From the NCBI GenBank assembly GCA_017630215.1, contig JAGBVR010000003.1, positions 1 through 64,000 on the forward strand: 64,000 nt of DNA, given 5' to 3'. Origin of the DNA: Bacteroidales bacterium. Lineage in GTDB: Bacteria > Bacteroidota > Bacteroidia > Bacteroidales > UBA932. The notes under the pieces are model-generated. The model was not told where the DNA came from and did no database searches. It saw only the letters and a list, made by a program, of their open reading frames with translations. The first letter of the stretch is position 1, and the number at the start of each line of letters is the position of its first letter. This document shows positions 35,301 through 41,595 of the stretch, piece by piece. Made by a program: the position numbers and the translations under genes.

Positions 35301-35807
35301 AAGGGTAATTGTAAATTTGTTAACTCCAGCAGGAACGCCCTTGAACTTAAAGCGCATCACACCGGCAAGATGGCGAAACTTTAAAATACCTTTCGAATTT
35401 ACTACACCATACATCGCGGCATTGGTGTTTGCGAGATTCGAACCGAGATCATATGAGGCTGGCAGAACGAAACTAAGTTCATCACCTGAAATCGAGTGAG
35501 AAGCATTATATGGGTAAACTGCCTTGCCTGTCAGTTCGCCGATAAACACACCTGTGGAAAAACTTGCACGCGATGTCCCTGCACCGGATGAAAGGGTTCC
35601 GACAACACTTCCATTTGTTGTCTGAAGCCATACCTTATCACCGGAAGACCATGTAAAGGAACCCTCATCAGTCACAGATGTACGGGTCTTGTCATTCTCC
35701 ATTTCAGCGAGAATGGTTCCTCCTTCGACTACAGGAGTATCCTCGACAGCACAGCCACAGAAAAGCAGTCCTGCCAACGCAAGAACTGAAAACAATCTGA
35801 TTTTCAT
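32388..35807 (-). CDS. Surface lipoprotein with fimbrillin-like and FISUMP domains
   Basis: A 1139-residue lipoprotein. Signal peptide MKIRLFSVLALAGLLFCG then Cys19. A fimbrillin/Mfa-like N-terminal part follows (about 30-265, with TSVTDEGSFTWSSGDKVWLQ). Next comes a FISUMP (Fibrobacter succinogenes major paralogous) domain, about 390-625, with MMDRNLGATSATPGDVGALG, YQWGRKDPF, DPCPVGWRVPDGG, YWSAS and AFGSSVRCVKE. After a Gly/Ser linker, a 500-residue beta-rich module of unknown type reaches the C-terminus. Outer-surface exposure is likely; the ligand is unknown. ATG start at 35807. It is the second gene after a 39-residue peptide gene. Decayed and inverted pieces of its C-terminal module lie just downstream. 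Confidence 0.83.
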   Translation of the reverse strand: MKIRLFSVLALAGLLFCGCAVEDTPVVEGGTILAEMENDKTRTSVTDEGSFTWSSGDKVWLQTTNGSVVGTLSSGAGTSRASFSTGVFIGELTGKAVYPYNASHSISGDELSFVLPASYDLGSNLANTNAAMYGVVNSKGILKFRHLAGVMRFKFKGVPAGVNKFTITLDKKINGTFAADLTADYPVIETSSASAASEKTITLNFNELTKASDMCLYVPLPVGTYNSLELGLYDDEQSVWTYSSDVTNTISRKTLKLMPTVTLGGSIGGEIEGDDNSSATTVINLSEAGTANSYIVSSAGSYKFSTVKGNSSTSVGIVSKAEVLWESFGTDVTPNVGDLVKNAVYTDGCITFQTAETFKEGNAVIAAKDASGNILWSWHIWLTDQPEEQVYKNNAGTMMDRNLGATSATPGDVGALGLLYQWGRKDPFLGSSSISSNTIAKSTITWPSAVSTSSSTGTVDYVTSHPTTFVTGVSSSDYDWCYSSRDSLWTISHQTKSIYDPCPVGWRVPDGGSNGVWAKAGFDDTTYDSTNEGMSFGISSPSTTWYPASGHRYDDDGSLSGVGDGGYWSASPNGGCAYNLSFNNHRSVGPSTYSNRAFGSSVRCVKEGTGGGSSDSDSNVHKETVRFESVTYDWTLQRALDLRGDNNEPYAKPIINNVRYDNIYNLEYFLRPDSEYQITKTVKCGDHIVDPSVITFQNITPPTVARAGSADIVLSGYEFGDTENTYSFEILASNDDLELIITGSITLGALPETVEIEREVALMLVPGTTQFEGVEALVADAYEELGVENAGFNEANLAKVNDVMLAVLMDPENVVTNVPDYLTNLNFRVDANVDNSFVRLYNHQVANNILNPDGYVFERTIDTWFGVDFVYTITAKPELPENYLIPSEVRMTTDENDVKYVKVLGQINSEGVYTIHLVDLCQYFNVASEIENNLKVKFDILRGDVLLSANEVEVNALGELENIKAVLDWDQYAGTVVDVKASLLAENTYILDELDFQLRTKDPLTFEFGDIVRVTRVPGMSASAKVYENVVLKSSVEPSVENLVDQEATSIMEIFAKSHADKTYGIDTEVRIWGVYVDEAMTVPYSTQKWAADNLNGTITLFADDGQLLYPIYAKATLSFTHNIHDACTAKKDIIIIFV

Positions 35808-35826
35808 AGCATCATTATTAAAGTGA

Positions 35827-35946
35827 TTACATAATGCCTTCTTCAGGATTCATATCAAGTCCAGGTTCATCACTTCCGCAAAGAACTCCTTCTGAAAATA
35901 TTTCCAGAACTTCAATCTCAGGAATAGCATAATTATTTTCCTTCAT
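35827..35946 (-). CDS. 39-residue peptide encoded ahead of the lipoprotein
   Basis: ATG at 35946 gives MKENNYAIPEIEVLEIFSEG, then VLCGSDEPGLDMNPEEGIM. It has no membrane segment. The charged N-terminus with PEIEVLEI and the VLCGS step resemble short proteins found ahead of surface lipoprotein genes in Bacteroidales, but that is from memory. The -7 box TAAATTTG (35977-35970) lies 24 bp upstream, and the stop is 19 bp before the lipoprotein ATG, so the peptide gene leads the transcript. It could be a secreted peptide precursor, a leader peptide or a partner of the lipoprotein. Confidence 0.65.
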   Translation of the reverse strand: MKENNYAIPEIEVLEIFSEGVLCGSDEPGLDMNPEEGIM

Positions 35947-35969
35947 ACAATTAAGATTTTTAAAGGTCA

Positions 35970-35977
35970 CAAATTTA
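35970..35977 (-). promoter_or_regulatory. -7 box for the peptide-lipoprotein unit
   Basis: CAAATTTA on the plus strand is TAAATTTG on the minus strand, matching TAnnTTTG, 24 bp before the peptide ATG at 35946. Confidence 0.6.
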
Positions 35978-36115
35978 GATTTTAAAAAACACATAGATAT
36001 TACATTTTCTCCAAAGTTCCACAAATTTTGTATGTTTTACACGATGAGCAATCAATAAAAAACGTATTTGGATGAAAAGAAGCTAGAAAAAGTAGTAACA
36101 TACCACAGAAATATC

Positions 36116-36123
36116 TAAATTTG
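36116..36123 (+). promoter_or_regulatory. -7 box for the DUF1295-like gene
   Basis: TAAATTTG matches TAnnTTTG and lies 37 bp before the ATG at 36161. It supports that ATG over a TTG at 36131, which would fall at the probable transcription start. Confidence 0.55.
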
Positions 36124-36160
36124 GCGGCTATTGAAATTTTATTTACTAAATAGACTAATT

Positions 36161-36964
36161 ATGAGTTACTTATTGATTCTTCTTTCTGTTTCAATGCTGG
36201 TTTCAGGACTTGGATGGATCTACTTTATCTATTTCTTCAGCATCGGCTATGGATTTGGCGTTTCTGCCTTAGCTGTTACTATGGCCATTCTTTTCAAGGA
36301 CGTAATAACATTACCTACCGCACTTCTTTGTGCTGTGATGTTCATCTTCGGATGCAGACTTGGACTATATCTCCTTACGCGTGAAAAGAGATCTCCTGAA
36401 TATAAGAAGATTCTCTACGGACCAGACGCTGCGAAGAAGAAACCGCTGTTTGTAGTCATTACAGTATGGATCTTCTGCGCATTGCTTTATGTCGGCCAGG
36501 TAAGTCCTGTGGCATTTTTCCTTGCGAACAAAGCATCCGGTGCTCCTGTAAACGAAGTGTGGGCATGGATAGGCTCCGGCCTTATGGCTGTCGGAGTCAT
36601 TCTTGAAAGTGTTGCAGATGCACAGAAGAAGGCTGCCAAGAAGGTCAATAAGCATAGATTTGTAGATACAGGAGTGTACAGACTGGTGCGCTGTCCGAAT
36701 TATCTGGGCGAGCTAGTCATTTGGACCGGATCCTTTATCGTATGTTTCGGAGCATGCTGCTCTGTATGGCAGTGGATCATTGCCGCAATCGGATATATCG
36801 GAATCGTATATGTGATGTTCAGCGGAGCACGCAGACTTGAAATCCGCCAGAACGGAGCATACGGAAAAGACCCTGAATATCAAGCATATATAAAGAAAAC
36901 CCCTATTCTTCTCCCATTCGTTCCCATCTATAGTGTAGAGAAGCATAAGTGGCTGCAGGCATAG
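36161..36964 (+). CDS. DUF1295/ICMT-like integral membrane protein
   Basis: A 267-residue membrane protein with about six or seven transmembrane segments and a C-terminal methyltransferase-like region, DTGVYRLVRCPNYLGELVIW then PEYQAYIKKTPILLPFVP. This is the signature of the DUF1295 / isoprenylcysteine carboxyl methyltransferase / steroid 5-alpha-reductase C-terminal superfamily. Substrate unknown; a lipid or small hydrophobic molecule is likely from the family. ATG start at 36161 (MSYLLILLSVS). Monocistronic: own promoter and a terminator at 36991-37026. Confidence 0.82.
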   Translation: MSYLLILLSVSMLVSGLGWIYFIYFFSIGYGFGVSALAVTMAILFKDVITLPTALLCAVMFIFGCRLGLYLLTREKRSPEYKKILYGPDAAKKKPLFVVITVWIFCALLYVGQVSPVAFFLANKASGAPVNEVWAWIGSGLMAVGVILESVADAQKKAAKKVNKHRFVDTGVYRLVRCPNYLGELVIWTGSFIVCFGACCSVWQWIIAAIGYIGIVYVMFSGARRLEIRQNGAYGKDPEYQAYIKKTPILLPFVPIYSVEKHKWLQA

Positions 36965-36990
36965 ACCAGAAATGAATCTGCATTTCTTAG

Positions 36991-37026
36991 AAAAATGAGG
37001 ACCGATGAATATCAGTCCTCATTTTT
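36991..37026. terminator. Bidirectional terminator
   Basis: AAATGAGGAC (36993-37002) pairs with GTCCTCATTT (37015-37024), followed by Ts on the plus strand and preceded by As that give a T-run on the minus strand. It lies between the convergent genes at 36161 and 37035. Confidence 0.8.
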
Positions 37027-37034
37027 TGCATGAA

Positions 37035-37262
37035 TCATTTAAGGCTTATATTGTCTTTAGGAATGCGATAGTATTTATAGATATCCGCTGCTACTACAGG
37101 GTCTGTTGCAACTATTTTCCCAGCCTTCCTCAAAGCACGCCGGATTCTCAAATGCTTGTAATGTCTGCGAAACCATCCATATTTATGATCACGCTCACGC
37201 AAAAAGCTCAGATCACTGACTTCCACGACCTTTACCCCTGCCTTATCCTTGTACTTTTTCAT
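37035..37262 (-). CDS. Small basic protein, unknown function
   Basis: A 75-residue basic protein (MKKYKDKAGVKVVEVSDLSF, RERDHKYGWFRRHYKHLRIR). The end, KIVATDPVVAADIYKYYRIP, resembles the hinge region of glycosyltransferases (serine/position-type VSxxxAxDIxKYYxIPxxKI), so it might be a remnant of one. Against that, it has its own -7 box TAAATTTG (37289-37282) 20 bp before the ATG at 37262 and a terminator after it, so it may be a genuine small gene. Confidence 0.55.
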   Translation of the reverse strand: MKKYKDKAGVKVVEVSDLSFLRERDHKYGWFRRHYKHLRIRRALRKAGKIVATDPVVAADIYKYYRIPKDNISLK

Positions 37263-37281
37263 TATATTTCGCAATTTATTG

Positions 37282-37300
37282 CAAATTTAGCTTATTTTTG
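37282..37300. promoter_or_regulatory. Divergent -7 boxes
   Basis: CAAATTTA (37282-37289) is a leftward TAAATTTG for the small gene at 37262. TATTTTTG (37293-37300) points rightward to the PAP2 gene at 37314. They are three bases apart. Confidence 0.6.
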
Positions 37301-37313
37301 CCTATTGACAATT

Positions 37314-38399
37314 ATGAAAAGAGCCCTACTATATATATTGACAACGGTATTTCTGCTATGTGCCTTTTCATGGCAGGCAGACGCCCAGTACGCTACAGAC
37401 AGTTTCAGTTTCGATTCAGACATATCAGACATCCGCGAATCGATTCTTCCCGACTTCCATTACACCTACGACGACTGGCTCCAATACGGGCCTGCAGCCC
37501 TGATGGTAGGCCTCAAGGCCGGAGGCTACGAAAGTCGCAGTTCATGGGGCAGAATGTTCGTCTCGGACGTATTCTCCGTAGGAGCAATGGCTGTAACTGT
37601 CAATGGATTGAAATATACAATCAAGAGAACCCGTCCAGACGGCAGCAGGCACAATTCCTTCCCATCCGGCCACACGGCTACCGCATTCATGACAGCCACA
37701 ATGCTTCATAAAGAATACGGCTGGAGAAGTCCCTGGTTCAGTATAGGAGGTTACACGGCGGCGGCTGTAACCGGAGTATCGCGTCTACTAAACAACAAGC
37801 ACTGGATGACAGATATTGCCGCTGGTGCAGCCATCGGTATCGGCTCCGTGCATCTGGGTTACTTCATCACAGACAAGATCTTTGGAGAAAAAGGACTTGC
37901 AGAATCATTTATTGAGCCATCATTTCATTACGATCCGACTCAGAAGCACTACGTGGCGGAGCTTATTTTCGGACAGCGATTCGTAATTGGCGCGGAAGGT
38001 CAGAAACAGATGGGGACAATACCTGTCAGAGGCGGACTTGCAGGTATATCAACAGACATTCCCCTGATTCCAGGCGCCGGCCTCACCGCAAGAGCCTCAG
38101 CAAGCTCCATGACATATGCAGCCGGTTCTACCTTGCCGATGTACAGCACCCTGGCCGGCGGATATTGGAATTTCCATTTCGCCCGCATCCTTGAATTCCA
38201 GACCCATCTGATGGCAGGATGCTCATGGATGAACGGTAACAGCGGCATTGACCTCGCAGCAGGAGTAAGCCTCAGCCTCATCACCGACAGCAATTTCAAG
38301 ATCAAGGCTTTCGCCGACTTCGAATCTCTTGATTTCGGCAGAACCAGCCCCTGGATGAACACCTTCGTAGTCGGATGGAGCTCGGCCTGGTTCTGGTAG
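37314..38399 (+). CDS. Exported PAP2 family phosphatase
   Basis: A 361-residue protein with a signal peptide (MKRALLYILTTVFLLCAFSW, then QADAQ) and a PAP2 acid-phosphatase/lipid-phosphatase domain. All three motifs are present: KYTIKRTRPDG, NSFPSGHTATAF and GVSRLLNNKHWMTDIAAG. A C-terminal 170-residue part (about 190-361) is rich in beta strands with alternating hydrophobics and ends in W-F-W (SSAWFW), suggesting an outer-membrane barrel or barrel-like domain. The ATG at 37314 follows a -7 box by 14 bp; an upstream-extended frame would ignore that promoter and lose the signal peptide position. Lipid A or undecaprenyl pyrophosphate are possible substrates, unproven. Confidence 0.87.
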   Translation: MKRALLYILTTVFLLCAFSWQADAQYATDSFSFDSDISDIRESILPDFHYTYDDWLQYGPAALMVGLKAGGYESRSSWGRMFVSDVFSVGAMAVTVNGLKYTIKRTRPDGSRHNSFPSGHTATAFMTATMLHKEYGWRSPWFSIGGYTAAAVTGVSRLLNNKHWMTDIAAGAAIGIGSVHLGYFITDKIFGEKGLAESFIEPSFHYDPTQKHYVAELIFGQRFVIGAEGQKQMGTIPVRGGLAGISTDIPLIPGAGLTARASASSMTYAAGSTLPMYSTLAGGYWNFHFARILEFQTHLMAGCSWMNGNSGIDLAAGVSLSLITDSNFKIKAFADFESLDFGRTSPWMNTFVVGWSSAWFW

Positions 38400-38462
38400 C
38401 CGCTTTTCTTAATAACAACACTGCAAATTATCATTTAATCCTAGAATTTCACGAAATTTGAC

Positions 38463-38470
38463 TATATTTG
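38463..38470 (+). promoter_or_regulatory. -7 box for tRNA-Leu
   Basis: TATATTTG matches TAnnTTTG and ends ten bases before the mature tRNA 5' end at 38481. Confidence 0.6.
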
Positions 38471-38480
38471 CACCCGGATC

Positions 38481-38566
38481 GCTCTGGTGGTGGAATAGGT
38501 AGACACGCGGGACTTAAAATCCCGTGGCCAGAAATGGCCGTACGGGTTCGATTCCCGTCCGGAGCA
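38481..38566 (+). tRNA. tRNA-Leu (anticodon TAA)
   Basis: An 86-base class II tRNA. The acceptor GCTCTGG (38481-38487) pairs with CCGGAGC (38559-38565), with one G-T pair. The anticodon loop is ACTTAAAAT with TAA. There is a long variable arm (TGGCC..GGCCG region) and a T arm ACGGGTTCGATTCCCGT. No CCA is encoded. It reads leucine UUA codons. Confidence 0.96.
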
Positions 38567-38571
38567 CATCA

Positions 38572-38605
38572 ATCCCTCTTGGAAGAAATTCCGAGAGGGA
38601 TTTTT
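38572..38605 (+). terminator. tRNA-Leu terminator
   Basis: ATCCCTCTTGG pairs with CCGAGAGGGAT (one T-G pair), followed by TTTTT. Confidence 0.85.
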
Positions 38606-38650
38606 GTATGATATTATCCCGAAGAAAGCTCACTGCACTGAAATTAAAGC

Positions 38651-38658
38651 TATCTTTG
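38651..38658 (+). promoter_or_regulatory. -7 box for vsr-mutT
   Basis: TATCTTTG, 20 bp before the vsr ATG at 38678, matches TAnnTTTG. Confidence 0.6.
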
Positions 38659-38677
38659 CACAACAAGCCTCACATAC

Positions 38678-39265
38678 ATGCCTGATATACTCACCCCCTT
38701 ACAGCGACACACATGCATGTCCCGCATACGCGGCAAGGACACTAAACCGGAGATTCTGGTTCGGAGGGGGCTTCATGCTCGAGGATTCCGCTTCAGACTG
38801 CATGAGAGGAAACTTCCTGGCAAGCCAGATCTCACATTGCCTAAATATGGAGTAGCAGTGATGGTGAACGGATGCTTTTGGCACAGCCACAAAGGGTGCA
38901 GGTATGCCACTAAACCTAAGAGTAACGGGGAATTCTGGGAGGAGAAGATCAAGAGAAACCAGCATAGGGATGAGGTGACAACAGCACATCTGGAGGCATT
39001 GGGATGGACGGTCATCACGATATGGGAATGCGAACTGAGGGGAAAAGAAGCAGCAGTTCAGACTAGAATTGACACCCTTGCATGGGAGATAATACAGGCA
39101 GGCCAGATGAAAAAACAAGGCCAGACACAGCGGAGGCTAGCCCGATTGTCAGCAAGACAGGAGCGAATGCTGATAGTGCAGAGACAGAATGACCTCGAGG
39201 CAGAAATAAGTAAAGTATATCAAATACCCCAAAAGATAAAAACAGCATCAAAAGAAATCGACTGA
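38678..39265 (+). CDS. vsr: Very short patch repair endonuclease Vsr
   Basis: A 195-residue Vsr endonuclease, which nicks at T:G mismatches left by deamination of 5-methylcytosine. Key residues sit at the same numbers as in E. coli: Asp51 in LPGKPDLTLP, and Phe67, Trp68 and His69 in NGCFWHSHKGC. The conserved start is MSRIRGKDTKPE. A 50-residue charged helical tail extends beyond the usual length. No cytosine methyltransferase or restriction gene is in the window, so it is an orphan here. Its TGA shares one base with the ATG of the Nudix gene. Confidence 0.92.
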   Translation: MPDILTPLQRHTCMSRIRGKDTKPEILVRRGLHARGFRFRLHERKLPGKPDLTLPKYGVAVMVNGCFWHSHKGCRYATKPKSNGEFWEEKIKRNQHRDEVTTAHLEALGWTVITIWECELRGKEAAVQTRIDTLAWEIIQAGQMKKQGQTQRRLARLSARQERMLIVQRQNDLEAEISKVYQIPQKIKTASKEID

Positions 39266-39654
39266 TGAAGACAATCGAAGTCACTGCAGCTATAATAATC
39301 CAGGACGGCAAGGTGTTCGCCACCCAGCGTGGATACGGGGACTGGAAGGGATGGTGGGAATTCCCTGGAGGAAAGATGGAACCGGGAGAGACTCCTCAAG
39401 AAGCCCTGACACGTGAAATCCTGGAGGAACTGGATGCTGAAATTGAAATAGGAGAGCTCCTCGATACGGTAGAATGGGACTACCCTGCCTTCCACCTGAA
39501 AATGCATTGTTTTCTTTGCACCTTGGTGTCGGAATCGATTCATCTGAACGAACACGAAGATGCCGCATGGCTGAGCGCAGAGACATTGGACTCAGTGAAA
39601 TGGCTGCCGGCAGACGAAGGATTGATTCCCAAGATCGCATCTGCTCTATCATAA
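39265..39654 (+). CDS. MutT-like Nudix pyrophosphohydrolase
   Basis: A 129-residue Nudix hydrolase with the Nudix box in GGKMEPGETPQEALTREI and LEELDAEI (final Gly replaced by Asp, as in several MutT/NTP pyrophosphohydrolases). GYGDWKGWWEFPGG and the end (HEDAAWLSAETLDSVKWLPA) match the 8-oxo-dGTPase/CTP pyrophosphohydrolase type. It is coupled to vsr (TGATG), so both DNA-repair or nucleotide-sanitising genes are co-expressed. Confidence 0.88.
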   Translation: MKTIEVTAAIIIQDGKVFATQRGYGDWKGWWEFPGGKMEPGETPQEALTREILEELDAEIEIGELLDTVEWDYPAFHLKMHCFLCTLVSESIHLNEHEDAAWLSAETLDSVKWLPADEGLIPKIASALS

Positions 39655-39695
39655 CACCCAATCGATTTTATCTATAATCTCATTGATTTAATCTG

Positions 39696-39727
39696 TTTGA
39701 CAAATATATGATATTGCCTTATTTTTG
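39696..39727 (+). promoter_or_regulatory. Consensus promoter for thioredoxin gene
   Basis: TTTG (39696-39699), a 20-bp spacer and TATTTTTG (39720-39727) match the full Bacteroidota -33/-7 consensus (TTTG-N19-21-TAnnTTTG). It lies 32 bp before the ATG at 39760. Confidence 0.75.
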
Positions 39728-39759
39728 CAGTAGGTCAAACAGTTTAAAAGATAAAGATT

Positions 39760-40110
39760 ATGGCAATCATACATTTGAATATGGCCGGCTTCCTCAGAAG
39801 AATAGCCGACATTGAAAACAAAGAGTGGAAATTCCTGGGTGACAAACCTGCACTTATTGATTTTTATGCACCTTGGTGCGGCCCGTGCAAGATGCTGTCA
39901 CCAGTGTTGGACGAACTTTCAGATGAATACGAGGGAAAGGTGGATATTTACAAGGTGAATGTAGATGACGAGGAAGAACTTTCCGCAGCCTTCGGCATAC
40001 GCTCAGTACCGACATTGATTTTCGTGCCTATGAATGGGGCTCCTCAGATGAGCGCCGGTGCTCTGCAGAAACCTCAACTAAAAGAGGCAATCGAGAGAAT
40101 CCTTCTATAG
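39760..40110 (+). CDS. trxA: Thioredoxin
   Basis: A 116-residue thioredoxin-fold protein with the active site WCGPCK (Cys40, Cys43), preceded by ALIDFYAP. The cis-proline segment is IRSVPTLIFVP. No signal peptide, so cytoplasmic. The N-terminus (MAIIHLNMAGFLRRIADIEN) differs a little from classic TrxA. It is convergent with oxyR and overlaps it by six bases; the redox context suits an oxidative-stress role. Confidence 0.9.
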   Translation: MAIIHLNMAGFLRRIADIENKEWKFLGDKPALIDFYAPWCGPCKMLSPVLDELSDEYEGKVDIYKVNVDDEEELSAAFGIRSVPTLIFVPMNGAPQMSAGALQKPQLKEAIERILL

Positions 40111-41034
40111 CTTGACAGGAAACTTCCTTAGATACGGATCTAACATTTCCTCAGGAATAATATCCTTGACGGCCTCGGAAAGTATATTCAGCATACGCTC
40201 TCTTACAAAGTCCTTACGTATGACAAAAGCTACATCGCGATGCGGCTCTGGACTCACGAGGGGGCGTATGTTGCGTTTCTGAGCTTCAGAGAGAAGAGGG
40301 ATGTGAAGTTCCGGAATTATGGTATATCCTCCATTCTCATCCACAATCCTCACCAATGTATCTATGCTGCCGGCTTCATACACAGCCTTACTGTCCGTGC
40401 GGCATTGGCAGAAAGGAAAGCCTCCTCCATTTCCGGGACAATATCCCTCACGAAGTACCCAGACATTAGTCGGAGAAAGGAAAGAGGACATCAGCTGAGT
40501 TTCGCCATAAAGCTTCTCATCCGGGGAAAGATATGCCACAAAACGTTCCCTATAGACAGGTATTTCAAGCAGGTCCTGCTCCTCGACCGGAGTAGCCAGG
40601 AGAGCGACATCCAATTCTGCAGTCTTTATCTTGTCCAATATATTCCCCGCCCGTGACTCTTCCACGGTAAGATGGACTTCCGGATATCGCTGAGAAAGTA
40701 TCTTCAACAGCTTAGGGAGAATATAGGGAGCAATCGTTGGTGCTATACCCAAACGCAGATTTCCGACCGACTGTCCTTTGCAGGATGAAATAAGTTCCTC
40801 TATCTGAGATGCATTGTACAGTACTACCCTAGCCTGGCTTATAATCTCTTCGCCAAGAGCCGTAGGTTTGACAGGATGACTGGCACGATCGAAAATCGTC
40901 ACATCAAGTTCGGCTTCAAGTTTGCTTATCAATGAAGAAAGAGTCGACTGGGTGACTCCGCAGGATTCTGCTGCACGGACAAAATGGCGGTACTTATCGA
41001 CAGCCACAATATATTCCATCTGTTGCAGGGTCAT
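40105..41034 (-). CDS. oxyR: OxyR-like LysR family redox regulator
   Basis: A 309-residue LysR-type regulator: N-terminal HTH (QQMEYIVAVDKYRHFVRAAE, TQSTLSSLISKLEAEL) and periplasmic-binding-like effector domain. Cys199 and Cys209 in REGYCPGNGGGFPFCQC align with the redox Cys199/Cys208 of E. coli OxyR. The residues between are unusual: the common HCFRxQ is YCPGNG, and an extra Cys211 follows. The divergent neighbour is a superoxide reductase and the shared region holds ATAG-N7-CTAT, supporting the OxyR call. ATG start at 41034, -7 box TATATTTG (41063-41056) upstream. Confidence 0.87.
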   Translation of the reverse strand: MTLQQMEYIVAVDKYRHFVRAAESCGVTQSTLSSLISKLEAELDVTIFDRASHPVKPTALGEEIISQARVVLYNASQIEELISSCKGQSVGNLRLGIAPTIAPYILPKLLKILSQRYPEVHLTVEESRAGNILDKIKTAELDVALLATPVEEQDLLEIPVYRERFVAYLSPDEKLYGETQLMSSFLSPTNVWVLREGYCPGNGGGFPFCQCRTDSKAVYEAGSIDTLVRIVDENGGYTIIPELHIPLLSEAQKRNIRPLVSPEPHRDVAFVIRKDFVRERMLNILSEAVKDIIPEEMLDPYLRKFPVKL

Positions 41035-41055
41035 ACATTATAGATTTTATCAATA

Positions 41056-41106
41056 CAAATATAGAGAAATTCTATTTGATAGATACATGATAATAAGTTA
41101 ATTTTG
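41056..41106. promoter_or_regulatory. oxyR / superoxide reductase divergent promoter with OxyR-type operator
   Basis: TATATTTG on the minus strand (41063-41056) faces oxyR. TAATTTTG (41099-41106) faces the superoxide reductase gene. Between them ATAG (41061-41064), seven bases and CTAT (41072-41075) match one full OxyR half-operator (ATAGnnnnnnnCTAT). A second ATAG (41079-41082) followed after seven bases by ATAA (41090-41093) is a degenerate copy. Overlap with the oxyR -7 box suggests autorepression. Confidence 0.65.
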
Positions 41107-41142
41107 CAAAAAGAAACAAGAACAATAAAAATCAGATATCAT

Positions 41143-41517
41143 ATGGCTGTGAAATTTTATAAATGCCGTCATTGCGGCAATGTAGTGGAAAAAGTTGTTG
41201 ACTCAAGAGTTCCTGTAGTATGCTGCGGCGAAAAAATGGAGGAACTGATTCCTAACACTGTGGATGCAAGCAACGAAAAGCACGTTCCAGTAGTAACCCT
41301 CATGAACGAGAATACCATCAAGGTGGAAGTAGGAAGTGTGCCGCACCCTATGCTCCCCGAACATCATATAGCATTCATTTATGTGGAAACCGAAAACGGA
41401 GGCATCAAGGTGAATCTCAAGGACAAGCCTGAAGCAGTCATCTGCACAGGCACCGAGAAGCCGGTGGCGGTGTATGAATACTGCAATCTCCACGGTCTAT
41501 GGAAGACAGAGTTTTAG
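41143..41517 (+). CDS. Desulfoferrodoxin / superoxide reductase
   Basis: A 124-residue two-iron protein. Cys8, Cys11, Cys27 and Cys28 (YKCRHCGN, PVVCCGEKM) form the desulforedoxin-type centre. His47, His68, His74 (or His75), Cys114 and His117 (EKHVPV, PHPMLPEHHIAF, YCNLHGLW) form the catalytic iron site that reduces superoxide to peroxide. The ATG at 41143 matches the family start (MAVKFYKC); a longer TTG frame is unlikely. Divergent from oxyR. The terminator at 41541 follows. Confidence 0.95.
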   Translation: MAVKFYKCRHCGNVVEKVVDSRVPVVCCGEKMEELIPNTVDASNEKHVPVVTLMNENTIKVEVGSVPHPMLPEHHIAFIYVETENGGIKVNLKDKPEAVICTGTEKPVAVYEYCNLHGLWKTEF

Positions 41518-41540
41518 AAATAAGTGTCAATGTGAAAACG

Positions 41541-41579
41541 ATCCCTCCCAACAATTTCGGGAGGGATTTCTTATATTTG
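41541..41579 (+). terminator. Terminator of superoxide reductase gene, then a new promoter
   Basis: ATCCCTCCC (41541-41549) pairs perfectly with GGGAGGGAT (41559-41567), followed by TTTC. A -7 box TATATTTG (41572-41579) for the next gene follows four bases later. Confidence 0.75.
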
Positions 41580-41595
41580 CACATGAATTCTTGGT

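Noticed and set aside
37005-37313. N-terminal extension of the PAP2 phosphatase by 103 residues
   Set aside because: The -7 box at 37293-37300 and a clear signal peptide starting at 37314 place the start downstream; the extension also overlaps a gene on the other strand.
38678-39654. A restriction-modification or defence island around vsr
   Set aside because: No methyltransferase, restriction enzyme or known defence gene flanks it; the neighbours are tRNA-Leu and thioredoxin.
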